Assembly (NCBI RefSeq): GCF_003570885.1
Contig: NZ_QXJC01000003.1
Coordinates: 62,001 to 126,000, forward strand
Direction of reading: 5' to 3'
Origin: Simplicispira hankyongi
GTDB taxonomy: Bacteria; Pseudomonadota; Gammaproteobacteria; Burkholderiales; Burkholderiaceae_C
DNA: 64,000 bases
The position numbers and the translations under genes were made by a program. Below are positions 27,036 to 36,796 of the stretch, piece after piece. How positions within the stretch are numbered: the first letter of the stretch is position 1; each line of letters begins with the position of its first letter. Under the pieces are notes generated by a model, which made no database searches, was not told the origin of the DNA, and saw nothing but the letters and a program-made list of their open reading frames with translations.

Positions 27036-29835
27036 AACCTGTATTGCGCAACCCCGCCGCAATCCCGTTGATCGAAATGTGAATCCCGGTCTGCACCCGC
27101 TCGTCGCCCTGCCCGGCGCGCCAGCGGCGGATCAGCTCGACCTGCAGGTGGTGCAGCGGGTCGATGTAGGGGAAGCGGTGTTTGATGGAGCGCGCCAGCG
27201 CGGTGTTGTGCGCCAGGCGCTGCTTGTCGCCGGTGATGCGGGTCAGCACGTCGGCCGTGCGGTGCCACTCGGCCTCGATGGCGCCGAACACTTTTTTGCG
27301 CAGGCGGGCGTCCTGCACCAGCTCGCTGTAGCGCGACGCCAGCGCCAGGTCGCTCTTGGCGAGCACCATGTCCATGTTGGACAGCAAGGTGCTGAAGAAG
27401 GGCCATTCGCGCACCATCTTGCGCAAGAGCGCGAGCTGGGCCTTGGGGTCTTTGCCGGGGGCGTTCAAAAACGCCTCCACAGCCGAGCCAAAACCGTACC
27501 AGCCCGGCAGGGTGAGGCGGCACTGGCCCCAGCTGAAGCCCCAGGGAATGGCCCGCAGGTCTTCAATCTTCTGGCTGGGCTTGCGCGACGCAGGGCGCGA
27601 GCCGATGTTGAGTTCGGCAATTTCGCGAATCGGCGTGGAGTTGAAGAAGTAGTCCGTGAAACCGGGCGTCTCGTACACCAGCGCCCGGTAGGCCGCCATG
27701 CTGGCCACCGACAACTGCGCCGCCGCGTCCAGAAATGCGGGTGTGGCCGGCTTGGTGGGCTGCAATAGCGTGGCCTCCAGGGTGGCGGCCACCAGGGTTT
27801 CCAGGTTGCGCCGGCCGATCTCGGGGTTGGCGTACTTCGAGGCGATGACTTCGCCCTGCTCGGTCAGCCGGATCTGGCCGCGCACGGTGCCGGGCGGCTG
27901 CGCCAGGATGGCCTGGTAGCTCGGGCCGCCGCCGCGCCCCACGGTGCCGCCACGGCCGTGGAACATGCGCAGGCGGATGGGGGTGGTGGCAGCCAGCTCG
28001 TCGAAAAACTCCACCAGCGCGATCTCGGCGCGGTACAGCTCCCAGTTGCTGGTGAAGATGCCGCCGTCCTTGTTGCTGTCCGAGTAGCCCAGCATGATGT
28101 CCTGCTGGCCGCCCGAGCGCTGCACCAGCGCGGCGATGCCGGGGGTCTGGTAGAAGCCGCGCATGATGCTGGCGGCGCTCTGCAGGTCTTCAATCGTCTC
28201 GAACAGCGGCACGACGATGAGGTTGGCGCGGGCTTCCGGTGTGCCCAGGCTGCCTTGCATCAGCCCCACTTCCTTTTGCAGCAGCAGCACTTCGAGCAGG
28301 TCGCTCACGGTTTCGGTGTGGCTGATGATGTAGTGAATGATGGCGTCATTGCCAAAGCGCTGGCGCATGGCCAGCGCGGTCTCAAACACCGCAATCTCGC
28401 CCAGCGTGTGCGCGCTGTACTGCGCGCCCATGACGCGCAGCGGCCTGGCATCCTGCAGCAGTTGCAGCAGCAAGGCACAGCGCGCCTCCTCATTCAGCAG
28501 CGTGTAGTCAGGCACCACGCGCGCCGTGGCCAGCAGTTCGGTCAGCACGCGTTCGTGCTGGTCGGAGCTTTGGCGCAAATCCACCGTCGCCAGATGAAAG
28601 CCAAACACCTCCACCGCACGGATCAACGGGTGCAGGCGCTGCGCGCCCAGGGCCTCGCCGTGGTGCGTGGCGAGCGATTGCTCAATGGTGCGCAGCTCGG
28701 CCAGAAACTCGTGTGCGTGCGGGTAGGCATTTTGCGGCGCCACCGCATGGCGCGCCGCCTGGCCGCCGCTCAGCTCGGCCAGCGTGGCCGCCAGGCGCGC
28801 GTAAATGCCGGTGAGCGCGCGGCGGTAGGGTTCGTCCTGGCGGTGCTCGCTGGTGTCGGGCGAGCTTTCCGCCAGGCGCTGCATGTCGTTCGAGACCTCC
28901 ACCAGCCGGGCGGAAAGCGAGAGCTCGGCACCCAGCAAATGCACTTCGGTCAGGTAGTGGCGCAGCGCCACCTCGCTTTGCCGGCGCAGCGCCTGCACCA
29001 GGGTGTCGGCGCCCACGTTGGGGTTGCCGTCGCGGTCGCCGCCAATCCACTGGCCCATGCGCAGAAAGCTGGCCACGCTGCCCTGGCCCAGGGATTGTTC
29101 AAGTTCGGCGTAGATTTTGGGAATCTCGCGCAGGAAAGTGGCTTCGTAATACGACAGCGCGTTCTCGATCTCGTCGGCCACCGTCAGCTTGCTGTAGCGC
29201 AGCAACCGCGTCTGCCAAAGCTGCGTGACGCGGGCGCTCAGCTGCGCCTCGTTGCTTGCCAGTTCGCGGGGCGTGAGGGCGTCGCGGGCGCTGTTGTAGA
29301 GCTGGGCGCGCTCGGCCAGCTCGCCGCGCTCGGCCAGCAGCTTGGCAATGGCGCGTTCGGCGTCCAGAATGCTTTTGCGCTGCACCTCGGTGGGGTGGGC
29401 GGTGAGCACGGGCGAGACGTAGCTGCCGGCCAGGGTTTGCGCCACGGTGCTGGGCGCAATGCCGGCCCAGCGCAGGCGCGCCAGGGCGACGTCGATGCTG
29501 CCTTCCTGAGTGTCGCCCGCGCGCTCGCGGATGGTGCGGCGGCGAATGTGGTGGCGGTCTTCGGCCAGGTTGGCCAAGTGTGAAAAATAGGTGAAGGCGC
29601 GGATCACGCTCACCGTCTGGTCGGCCGAGAGTCCCTTGAGCAACTTCTTGAGCGCCCGGTCGGCCTCGTGGTCGGCGTCCCGCCGGAAGGCGACCGAGAG
29701 CTGGCGCACCTGCTCGATCAGGTCAAAGGCCGCAGCGCCCTCCTGCTCACGAATCACATCGCCCAAAATGCGGCCGAGCAGGCGGATATCGTCGATGAGG
29801 GGTTGGTCTTTGTCGTTCTTGCGCGTGCTGGCCAT
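27034..29835 (-). CDS. ppc: Phosphoenolpyruvate carboxylase
   Basis: This 933-residue cytoplasmic enzyme carboxylates phosphoenolpyruvate to oxaloacetate and so replenishes the citric-acid cycle. Motifs are [15 protein letters not shown] (active-site His), [22 protein letters not shown] and [14 protein letters not shown]. It ends in RNTG, the conserved C-terminus. The ATG at 29835 gives normal length; a longer frame upstream is not needed. It is divergent from hemC across about 92 bp. Hairpin and repeat elements lie behind its stop. Confidence 0.97.
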   Translation of the reverse strand: MASTRKNDKDQPLIDDIRLLGRILGDVIREQEGAAAFDLIEQVRQLSVAFRRDADHEADRALKKLLKGLSADQTVSVIRAFTYFSHLANLAEDRHHIRRRTIRERAGDTQEGSIDVALARLRWAGIAPSTVAQTLAGSYVSPVLTAHPTEVQRKSILDAERAIAKLLAERGELAERAQLYNSARDALTPRELASNEAQLSARVTQLWQTRLLRYSKLTVADEIENALSYYEATFLREIPKIYAELEQSLGQGSVASFLRMGQWIGGDRDGNPNVGADTLVQALRRQSEVALRHYLTEVHLLGAELSLSARLVEVSNDMQRLAESSPDTSEHRQDEPYRRALTGIYARLAATLAELSGGQAARHAVAPQNAYPHAHEFLAELRTIEQSLATHHGEALGAQRLHPLIRAVEVFGFHLATVDLRQSSDQHERVLTELLATARVVPDYTLLNEEARCALLLQLLQDARPLRVMGAQYSAHTLGEIAVFETALAMRQRFGNDAIIHYIISHTETVSDLLEVLLLQKEVGLMQGSLGTPEARANLIVVPLFETIEDLQSAASIMRGFYQTPGIAALVQRSGGQQDIMLGYSDSNKDGGIFTSNWELYRAEIALVEFFDELAATTPIRLRMFHGRGGTVGRGGGPSYQAILAQPPGTVRGQIRLTEQGEVIASKYANPEIGRRNLETLVAATLEATLLQPTKPATPAFLDAAAQLSVASMAAYRALVYETPGFTDYFFNSTPIREIAELNIGSRPASRKPSQKIEDLRAIPWGFSWGQCRLTLPGWYGFGSAVEAFLNAPGKDPKAQLALLRKMVREWPFFSTLLSNMDMVLAKSDLALASRYSELVQDARLRKKVFGAIEAEWHRTADVLTRITGDKQRLAHNTALARSIKHRFPYIDPLHHLQVELIRRWRAGQGDERVQTGIHISINGIAAGLRNTG

Positions 29836-29927
29836 GCATGGTCTCCGAAAGGGGTGCGCCGCGCGGCGGGCGCTGCTGCGGCGCAGCATGCTAGCATCCC
29901 TGGCTCAAGTTTTTCCTCTGCCGCGCC

Positions 29928-30842
29928 GTGAATTCCAAACCCCTGAAGATCGTCATCGCCACGCGCGAAAGCCGTTTGGCCCTGTGGCAGGCCGAACATG
30001 TGCAAGCCCTGCTGGCGGCACGCGGCCACCAAGTCAGCCTGCTGGGCATGACCACGCTGGGCGACCAGATTCTGGACCGCACGCTCTCCAAGGTCGGCGG
30101 CAAAGGCCTGTTCGTGAAAGAGCTGGAAGCCGCGTTGGAGGACGGCCGCGCCGACATCGCCGTGCACTCGCTCAAGGACGTTCCCATGGAATTGCCCGAA
30201 GGCTTTGCCCTGGCCTGCGTGATGGAGCGCGAGGACGCACGCGACGCCTTCGTCTCGCCGCGCCATGCCCGCCTGCAAGACCTGCCCCAGGGCGCGGTGG
30301 TCGGCACGTCGAGCCTGCGCCGCACCGTGCTGCTGCAAGCGCTGCGGCCCGACCTGCGCATCGAGCCACTGCGCGGCAACCTCGACACCCGTTTGCGCAA
30401 GCTCGATGAAGGCCAGTACGAAGCCATCGTGCTGGCGGCCGCTGGCTTGAAACGCCTGGGGCTGCAAGAGCGCATTCGCTGCGAGTTCGACGAGTCCGAA
30501 ATGCTGCCCGCCGCCGGCCAGGGCGCGCTGGGCATCGAAGTCCGCGCCGACCGCAGCGATCTGCTCGAAGCCCTGGCGCCGCTCGCCCACCTGCCCACCT
30601 GGCTGCGCGTGGCGGCCGAGCGCGCCGTGAGCCGCTGCATGGGCGGCAGTTGCTCCATGCCCCTGGCCGCGCACGCCCGGCTCGATGGCGCGCAACTGCA
30701 CATCGACGCCGCCTGGGGCGACCCGGAACTGCGCACGCCCCTGGTGCGTGCCAGCGCGAGCGGGTCGGCGACCACGCTGGCGCAGGCCGACGCGCTGGGC
30801 CAGGCCGTGGCCGCGCAGCTGCGCGAACGCGGCGCGCACTAG
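29928..30842 (+). CDS. hemC: Hydroxymethylbilane synthase (porphobilinogen deaminase)
   Basis: This 304-residue enzyme polymerises four porphobilinogens to hydroxymethylbilane in haem synthesis. Motifs include [58 protein letters not shown] and [10 protein letters not shown]. The dipyrromethane-binding cysteine is in [13 protein letters not shown]. The start is GTG at 29928. It is the first gene of hemC-hemD-hemX-hemY. Confidence 0.96.
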   Translation: MNSKPLKIVIATRESRLALWQAEHVQALLAARGHQVSLLGMTTLGDQILDRTLSKVGGKGLFVKELEAALEDGRADIAVHSLKDVPMELPEGFALACVMEREDARDAFVSPRHARLQDLPQGAVVGTSSLRRTVLLQALRPDLRIEPLRGNLDTRLRKLDEGQYEAIVLAAAGLKRLGLQERIRCEFDESEMLPAAGQGALGIEVRADRSDLLEALAPLAHLPTWLRVAAERAVSRCMGGSCSMPLAAHARLDGAQLHIDAAWGDPELRTPLVRASASGSATTLAQADALGQAVAAQLRERGAH

Positions 30843-30856
30843 GGCCTGTTCCCCAG

Positions 30857-31663
30857 ATGCCAGCTGCCGCGCCCCGCGCCCTCATCACGCGCCCAGAACC
30901 CGAGGCCTCGCAGTGGGTGCAGGCGCTTGCCGCGCGCGGCATTGCGGCGGCGGCGCTGCCGCTGATGGCGATTGCCCCGGCCAGCGACCCGCAGGCGCTG
31001 GCCGCGGTGCAAAGGCGCCTGGCCGATTACACCGCCGTGATGCTTGTCAGCGGCAATGCAGCCCGCCATTTTTTTGAGTCAAATCAGGCCTTAGCGCTTA
31101 TGCAGCAAGCGCAAGCAGCTATCAAAACAAGAGTCTGGTCACCGGGGCCGGGCACCGCCAGCGTGCTGCGCGCCCTGGGCGTTCCTGCCGAGCGCATTGA
31201 CCAGCCCGCAGCCGAGGCCCGCCAGTTCGATTCCGAATCCCTGTGGGAGCGCGTGGGCCCCGGCGTCAGCGCAGGCGACCGGGTATTGGTAGTGCGCGGC
31301 AGCGAACCCGGCGCCAGCACCACCGGCAGCGGGCGCGACTGGCTGAGTGCGCAAATCCGCGCGGCGGGCGGCGAGGTGGATTTTGTCGTCGCCTACACGC
31401 GCGCCGCGCCACAGTTCACCCATGACCAGCTTGCGCTGGCCCGCAGCACCGCAGCCACCGGCGGCCCGCTGTGGGTGCTGAGCAGCGCACAGGCCCTGGG
31501 CCACCTCTGCGCGGCGCTTCCCGACCAGCGTTGGGACGGCGCACGCGCTCTGGCCACGCACCCGCGCATCGCCGAGGCGGCGCGCGCAGCAGGCTTCGGA
31601 GCGGTTTTCGAGTGCCGACCCGCGCTGGCGGACGTGGCGACGTCGATAGAATCCCACGCATGA
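30857..31663 (+). CDS. hemD: Uroporphyrinogen-III synthase
   Basis: This 268-residue enzyme cyclises hydroxymethylbilane with ring-D inversion. The family is poorly conserved, but ALITRPEPEASQWVQAL, VMLVSGNAARHFF, PGPGTASVLRALGV and VLVVRGSEPGA are recognisable. Residues about 71-92 are encoded by an in-frame copy of the dispersed repeat, falling between two core motifs without breaking the frame. It lies 14 bp after hemC and overlaps hemX as ATGA. Confidence 0.93.
   Translation: MPAAAPRALITRPEPEASQWVQALAARGIAAAALPLMAIAPASDPQALAAVQRRLADYTAVMLVSGNAARHFFESNQALALMQQAQAAIKTRVWSPGPGTASVLRALGVPAERIDQPAAEARQFDSESLWERVGPGVSAGDRVLVVRGSEPGASTTGSGRDWLSAQIRAAGGEVDFVVAYTRAAPQFTHDQLALARSTAATGGPLWVLSSAQALGHLCAALPDQRWDGARALATHPRIAEAARAAGFGAVFECRPALADVATSIESHA
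31069..31130 (+). repeat. Dispersed AGCGCTTAT repeat inside hemD
   Basis: The block reads TTTTTTGAGTCAAATCAGGC, CTTAGCGCTTATGCAGCAAG and CGCAAGCAGCTATCAAAACA. It is close to the intergenic copy at 23951. In hemD it is read in the frame giving ALALMQQAQAAIKT, with no stop codon. It adds or replaces about 20 residues of the protein. Confidence 0.8.
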
Positions 31664-32730
31664 GCACACCCGACGAACCGGCCGCAGCCCCTGGCGCCTT
31701 CGCGTCCAGCGCCCGCATGCTGGGCTGGGCACTGGCCCTGGTGGCCGTGCTGGCCGTACTCGGCCTGGCGGGCAGCGCCCTGCTGTGGCAGAGGCTCAGC
31801 GGCATTCAGGAAGCGCTGGCTCGCCAAAGCCAGGACGCCGGCCGCCAGGCGATCGAGGCGCGCGCCCTGGCACGCCAGGCGAGCGACCTGGCGCAGGAAA
31901 CCTCGGCCAAGCTGGCGGTGCAGGAAACACGCGTCAACGAAGTGGCCCTACAGCGCAGCCAGCTCGAAGAATTGATGCAAAGCCTGTCGCGCTCGCGCGA
32001 CGAAAACCTGGTGGTCGATATCGACGCCGGCCTGCGCCTGGCGCAGCAGCAGGCGCAGCTCACCGGCAGCATGCAGCCGCTGGTGGCAGCCATCAAAAGT
32101 GCGCAGCAGCGCATCGAGCGTGCCGCGCAGCCTCGCCTGTCCCCGGTGCAGCGCGCGCTGGCGCTGGACTTGGAGCGCATCTCCAGCGCCAGCGTGACCG
32201 ACACGGCAGGCCTGCTTGCGCGGCTCGATGAGTTGCTGCGCCAAATCGACGACTTGCCGCTGAAGAACGCCGTGGCCCAGGCGGCGGCCACGCAGCGCCT
32301 CGCCGCCAGTGCACACCCCGCGGCGCCAGCGGGCGCGCCTGCGTCCGAGCCCTCTCCCGCCTGGCTGGCGCTGCTCCAGCGCGGCTGGCTGGCGGTGCAG
32401 GACGAACTGCGCAGCCTCGTGCGCATCCGCCGCATCGACCAGCCAGAAGCCATCCTGATATCGCCCGACCAGGCCTTTTTCCTGCGCGAAAACCTCAAGC
32501 TCATGCTGCTCAATGCCCGTTTGGGCATCCTCGCGCGCCAGCTTGACGCCGCGCGCTCCGACATGACCATCGCCAGCAGCGCGCTGAACAAATACTTCGA
32601 CCCGGCATCGCGCCGCACGCAAAACGCCGCCACGGCACTGCAGCAGATTCAGTCGCACCTGAAGACGGCCGAGGCACCCCGCCTGGACGAAACCCTCTCC
32701 GCGCTCGCCACGGCGGCCGCTGGGCGCTGA
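31660..32730 (+). CDS. hemX: HemX-family membrane protein
   Basis: This 356-residue protein has one N-terminal membrane helix (about 22-43), then a coiled-coil-like region (about 50-105) and a helical periplasmic domain. It matches the HemX/uroporphyrinogen-III methyltransferase-associated family (DUF513). It lacks the SAM-binding methyltransferase domain, so it is not a methyltransferase itself. Its exact role in haem synthesis is unclear. The start overlaps hemD as ATGA, and hemY follows after 15 bp. Confidence 0.88.
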   Translation: MSTPDEPAAAPGAFASSARMLGWALALVAVLAVLGLAGSALLWQRLSGIQEALARQSQDAGRQAIEARALARQASDLAQETSAKLAVQETRVNEVALQRSQLEELMQSLSRSRDENLVVDIDAGLRLAQQQAQLTGSMQPLVAAIKSAQQRIERAAQPRLSPVQRALALDLERISSASVTDTAGLLARLDELLRQIDDLPLKNAVAQAAATQRLAASAHPAAPAGAPASEPSPAWLALLQRGWLAVQDELRSLVRIRRIDQPEAILISPDQAFFLRENLKLMLLNARLGILARQLDAARSDMTIASSALNKYFDPASRRTQNAATALQQIQSHLKTAEAPRLDETLSALATAAAGR

Positions 32731-32745
32731 GAACCGGGCCCGCCG

Positions 32746-34026
32746 ATGCGCGCAACCCTCTGGCTCCTGGCGCTGTTTGCCGTGGCGGTGGCCTCGGCCC
32801 TGTTTGCCGGCAACAACCAGGGAACGGTCACCGTCTTCTGGCCGCCCTGGCGGCTCGACCTCTCGCTCAACCTGGTCCTGCTGGGCCTTGCCCTGGCATT
32901 CACGACGCTGTACGCCGCACTGCGCGGATTCGCGGCGCTCATCGCCCTGCCGCGCCAGGCCCAGCGCTGGCGCCTGCAGCAGAAGGAACGCGCCATGCAC
33001 GGCGCCCTGCTGGACGCGCTGGCGCAGCTCATGAGCGGGCGGTTCCTGCGCTCGCGCAAGGCCGCCCAGGTGGCGCTCGACCAGGAGGCAAGCCTGCGCA
33101 GCACCGGCAGTGCGTTGCCGCAGGCCGAATCGGTCCGTGTGCTGGCCAACCTGGTCGCAGCCGATGCCTCGCACGCGTTGCAAGACCGCGGCGAGCGCGA
33201 ACGCCACCTGGAAGCCGCCTTGCTGCCACCCACCGGCATGGCGAGCGCGCTCGCGCAAGACCTGCGCGAGGGCGCCCAACTGCGCGCCGCCCGCTGGTCG
33301 CTCGACGACCGCGAACCCGCTGCGGCGCTGGCGGGTCTCGCTGCACTGCCACAGGGCGCGGCGCGGCGCACGCTGGCCCTGCGCATCAAGCTCAAGGCCA
33401 CGCGGCTGTCGCAGCAAACGCAAGAAGCACTGGAAACGGCACGCCTGCTGGGCAAGCACCGCGCCTTCTCACCGGCCGCTGCGCAAAGCATCGTGCGGGG
33501 CCTGGCCACGGAGCTGATTCGCAGCGCCCACGACCCAGAACAACTCACTGCCAGCTGGCTGGCGCTGGACGCAAGCGAGCGCGCCATGCCCGAGCTGGCC
33601 ATCCATGCCGCGCAGCGCCTGGCCGAACTCGGCGGCGAGCCAGCCCAGGTGCGCCGCTGGCTCGAACCCGTGTGGCAGCAACTGGTGGAGCACCCTGGCA
33701 ATCTGGCCGAACTGGACGCGCGCCGTCTGGTGCGCGCACTCGAGACCGCACTCGATTCGCTCGATGCCACCTGGCTGGCACGCATCGAGGCCGCGCAACT
33801 GGCCAACCCCCGCGACACGCGCCTGCAATACCTCGCGGGCGTCGCCTGCATGCAGCGCCAACTCTGGGGCAAGGCACAGCAACTGCTGGCCCAGGCTGCA
33901 CCTGCGCTGCAGGACTCCGGCCTGCGTGCCAACGCCTGGCGGCATCTGGCGCGCCTGGCCGAGCAGCGCGGCGACACCGAGGGCGCGCTTGCCGCCTGGA
34001 AGCGCGCAGCACTGGACGCGGCCTGA
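32746..34026 (+). CDS. hemY: HemY-family protein of haem biosynthesis
   Basis: This 426-residue inner-membrane protein has two N-terminal helices (about 5-23 and 42-65). A long helical domain of TPR-like repeats runs from about 75 to the end (RFLRSRKAAQVALDQEA, NAWRHLARLAEQRGDTEGAL). Family features are NNQGTVTVFWPPWRLDLSLN. It is the last gene of hemCDXY. The proteobacterial HemY family is distinct from the oxidase also called HemY in Gram-positives; its biochemical role is not settled. Confidence 0.9.
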   Translation: MRATLWLLALFAVAVASALFAGNNQGTVTVFWPPWRLDLSLNLVLLGLALAFTTLYAALRGFAALIALPRQAQRWRLQQKERAMHGALLDALAQLMSGRFLRSRKAAQVALDQEASLRSTGSALPQAESVRVLANLVAADASHALQDRGERERHLEAALLPPTGMASALAQDLREGAQLRAARWSLDDREPAAALAGLAALPQGAARRTLALRIKLKATRLSQQTQEALETARLLGKHRAFSPAAAQSIVRGLATELIRSAHDPEQLTASWLALDASERAMPELAIHAAQRLAELGGEPAQVRRWLEPVWQQLVEHPGNLAELDARRLVRALETALDSLDATWLARIEAAQLANPRDTRLQYLAGVACMQRQLWGKAQQLLAQAAPALQDSGLRANAWRHLARLAEQRGDTEGALAAWKRAALDAA

Positions 34027-34097
34027 TACCGGGGCGCGGTTGATCGCAGGCTGCGGACAACGGCCTAAACTGGTGGTTTTGCTCGCTGGAGGTTTTC

Positions 34098-34661
34098 ATG
34101 CGCACTGCCATCACCCTCGCCGCCCTGCTCGTCACCACGGGTCCCGCCATCGCCGCAGAGTACGCAATCGACCCCGATCACACTTTTGTCACGTTTGCGA
34201 TAGGGCACTTTGGCACCTCGACCAACCGTGCGCAATTCGAGAAGACAAGCGGCAGCGTGCAGTTTGACCGCGCCGCCAGGACCGGCCAGGTGGACGTGCG
34301 CGTCGATACGCACTCGGTGCACAGTGGCAGCCCGGGGTTCAACAAACACCTGCAAAGCGCCGACCTGTTCAACGCCGACAAGTACCCTGAAATGCGCTTT
34401 GTCTCCGACCGCTTCGAATTCGACGGCGACCGGGTTGCCAAGGTGCACGGACAGCTGACGCTGCTGGGAAAAACGGCGCCCCTGGTGCTGAGCAGCACGC
34501 AGTTCAACTGCTACCAGAGCCCGATCCTCAAGGCCGAGGTGTGTGGCGGTGATTTCGAAGGCAGTATCGACCGCACACAGTGGGGCATGGACTACCTCGT
34601 CGCCATGGGCATGCCCAAGACAGTGCAGCTGACGGTGCAGATCGAGGCGGCAAGGAAGTAG
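34098..34661 (+). CDS. YceI-family periplasmic protein
   Basis: This 187-residue exported protein has a signal peptide ending near AIAAE (about residue 21). It then has the YceI lipocalin-like fold: YAIDPDHTFVTFAIGHFGTS, KHLQSADLFNADKYPEMRF and RTQWGMDYLVAMG. Family members bind long isoprenoid or fatty-acid chains in a beta-barrel. The gene stands alone, 71 bp after hemY, with a GGAGG site before its ATG. A specific ligand cannot be inferred. Confidence 0.92.
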   Translation: MRTAITLAALLVTTGPAIAAEYAIDPDHTFVTFAIGHFGTSTNRAQFEKTSGSVQFDRAARTGQVDVRVDTHSVHSGSPGFNKHLQSADLFNADKYPEMRFVSDRFEFDGDRVAKVHGQLTLLGKTAPLVLSSTQFNCYQSPILKAEVCGGDFEGSIDRTQWGMDYLVAMGMPKTVQLTVQIEAARK

Positions 34662-34689
34662 CGCGGCCGGGCCTATATCGCCTACGCTG

Positions 34690-34750
34690 TGAACTACTAT
34701 TTTTATAGCTACTAAGGCTTATTTGATAAGCGATAGAGGCTATTTTTCCA
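34690..34750 (-). repeat. Dispersed AGCGCTTAT repeat at the end of the AraC-type gene
   Basis: The minus strand reads AAAAATAGCCTCTATCGCTT, ATCAAATAAGCCTTAGTAGC and TATAAAAATAGTAG. The first half is translated as the last residues of the AraC-type regulator (NSLYRLSNKP), and its TAG is the stop codon. Confidence 0.75.
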
Positions 34751-35716
34751 TGTTTTTGTGTACTGCGCCGGGGACTCCCCAGTCCAGCGGCGAAAGGCGC
34801 GCGCAAAGGCGTTGTCGTCGGAAAACCCCAGCGCCTGGCCCACGGCACCGATCGCCTGGCCTGAGCGCAGCGCCTGCAGCGCCATGTCGTGCAGCAGCGC
34901 CTCACGCAGACCCTTGAAGGACACGGCTTCCAAGGCCAGCTTGCGGTTGAGGTGGCGCCCGCTCATGCCCAACTGCTCGGCGATGCGCTCTTTTCCCCAG
35001 CGCGGGTGGGCGCGCACCAGTTGCTGGACCCGCGCCGAAACGCCGTCCTGCGCCAGCGACGCCAGCACGCCATCGGCCAGTGCACGCAGGTGCTGGTGCA
35101 GGCTGCTGCCGGCCTGCACCAGGGCATGGTGCAGTTCGGAGGCATCCATGCACACGGCGTTGACCGCCTGGTCAAAATGCACGGGGCACCCCAGCAAGGC
35201 TTCGTAGGCCGCCGGATCGGCGCGCGGCGCGTGCGCCAGCAACACCGCACGCGCCCGGAACCGCCCGTTGGTCATCCAGCGCGCCAGGCTCACCACGCAG
35301 CCCATCACGGCCTCCACCCGCTGCGGCAGGCACAGCACATAGTCTGGCAGGTAGCGCAACTGCACCTCGGCGCCTTGTGGCGCTATTTCGAAGCGCGCGT
35401 TGTCCCCGATGATGGGGGCGTATTCGGTCAGCACCTCCAGGCCATCGCCCAGGGTGTCGCAACTGAGCAGCAGCATGCCGACGATGTCCAGATGCCCGGC
35501 CTGCAGGTCGGTTCCCAGGCGCAGCGCGGCCAGCGGGTCGCCCGGACAGGCGGCGATGAACAGCGCCCACAGGGCCTCCTGGCGCGCCATGTCCACCCGC
35601 CCCTCCTGCGCCGTGTCGTCGCACATGGCTTCGGGCACCTTGCCTCCCTGGCGCTCGATGGCTGCCACCAGAGCATGGGTAAACCGCGCCGTCACGCTGA
35701 AACTCTCGCGCTGCAT
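34712..35716 (-). CDS. AraC-family transcriptional regulator
   Basis: This is a 334-residue regulator. The N-terminal half resembles the Arabinose_bd ligand domain of the OruR/ArgR-type branch (DILG-like GHLDIVGMLLLSCDTLGDGL). The C-terminal AraC DNA-binding domain (about 225-325) has GKERIAEQLGMSGRHLNRKL and the second helix-turn-helix IGAVGQALGFSDDNAFARAF. The last dozen residues come from a dispersed repeat. It is divergent from the BASS-SDR-SDR-cytochrome-MFS operon across 144 bp and is its likely activator. The ligand is unknown. Confidence 0.88.
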   Translation of the reverse strand: MQRESFSVTARFTHALVAAIERQGGKVPEAMCDDTAQEGRVDMARQEALWALFIAACPGDPLAALRLGTDLQAGHLDIVGMLLLSCDTLGDGLEVLTEYAPIIGDNARFEIAPQGAEVQLRYLPDYVLCLPQRVEAVMGCVVSLARWMTNGRFRARAVLLAHAPRADPAAYEALLGCPVHFDQAVNAVCMDASELHHALVQAGSSLHQHLRALADGVLASLAQDGVSARVQQLVRAHPRWGKERIAEQLGMSGRHLNRKLALEAVSFKGLREALLHDMALQALRSGQAIGAVGQALGFSDDNAFARAFRRWTGESPAQYTKTWKNSLYRLSNKP

Positions 35717-35860
35717 GCTGCTCCTTTGCCTCCCGGTCATGAATTGACGTGCCAGTGTCCTGTATGGACCGCCGCGGCGTCCAGTAGCCCTTTTACAGTC
35801 CCATGCAAAACCCGGCAGCAGGCGGTTGCGCGCTGTCCAATAATATTCAGGAGACACACC

Positions 35861-36796
35861 ATGGCGCCCATTGACCAGGTGCAATTGCATTTCAACCCGC
35901 AGACGCTGCAGCTCCTCAACGCCGTTCTGGGTCTGGTGATGTTCGGCGTGGCGCTGGACCTCAAGGTCGAGGATTTTCGCAGCGCCCTCAAAACGCCCAA
36001 GGCGCTGGCCCTGGGCCTGTTCGGGCACCACGTGCTGTTTCCGGCCATGACCTATGTGCTGGTCTGGATGCTGCAACCCCAGCCCAGCATCGCGCTGGGC
36101 ATGATCCTGGTGTCGTCCTGTCCGGCCGGGCACATCTCCAACTTTCTGGTGCATTTCTCGCGCGGCAACACGGCGCTGTCGGTCAGCGTGAGCGCGCTGT
36201 CCACGCTGGTGGCGCTGGTGATGACGCCGCTCAACTTTGCCTTCTGGGGCAACCTGAGCCCGGTCACCAGCGGCCTGATGAAGCAAGTGGCAATGAGCCC
36301 CTGGGAGATGCTTGAAATCGTCGTGCTGTTGCTGGGGGTGCCGCTGGTGCTTGGCATGGCGGTGGCGCACCGCTACCCCGGCTTTGCCGCACGCATTCGC
36401 AAGCCCATGAAATGGCTGTCGCTTCTGGTGCTGCTGGGTTTCATCGTGGGCGCGCTGGCCGCCAACTTCCAGCATTTTCTGGCGTACATCCAGTTTGTGG
36501 TCCTGGTGGTGTTTCTCCACAACCTGCTGGCGCTGGCCACGGGCTATGGCCTTTCGACCGCACTGGGGCTGGCCGAGCGCGACCGGCGCGCCATCACCTT
36601 TGAGATGGGCATCCAGAACTCGGGCCTGGGGCTGATCCTGATCTTCAACTTCTTCAACGGTCTGGGTGGCATGGCCATCGTCACCGCGTGGTGGGGTATC
36701 TGGCACATTGTGGCGGGCATGACGCTGGCCCTGTTCTGGAAGCGCCGCGACCCTGGCGGCGCCCCGGCCACTCAAGCCGCGGCGACTGCACCATGA
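35861..36796 (+). CDS. Bile acid:sodium symporter (BASS) family transporter
   Basis: This 311-residue inner-membrane protein has about nine to ten helices. Family motifs are MILVSSCPAGHISNFLVHFS (crossover motif), ALSVSVSALSTLVALVMTPL and FEMGIQNSGLGLILIFNFF. BASS members carry bile acids, pyruvate, pantoate and other organic anions, usually with sodium. The ATG at 35861 follows CAGGAG. It opens a five-gene operon and overlaps the next gene as ATGA. The substrate may be the compound acted on by the two SDR enzymes, which is an inference. Confidence 0.88.
   Translation: MAPIDQVQLHFNPQTLQLLNAVLGLVMFGVALDLKVEDFRSALKTPKALALGLFGHHVLFPAMTYVLVWMLQPQPSIALGMILVSSCPAGHISNFLVHFSRGNTALSVSVSALSTLVALVMTPLNFAFWGNLSPVTSGLMKQVAMSPWEMLEIVVLLLGVPLVLGMAVAHRYPGFAARIRKPMKWLSLLVLLGFIVGALAANFQHFLAYIQFVVLVVFLHNLLALATGYGLSTALGLAERDRRAITFEMGIQNSGLGLILIFNFFNGLGGMAIVTAWWGIWHIVAGMTLALFWKRRDPGGAPATQAAATAP

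Noticed and set aside
29754-30839. A minus-strand open frame of about 360 codons opposite hemC
   Set aside because: hemC is unambiguous on the other strand and the antisense product has no recognisable domain.
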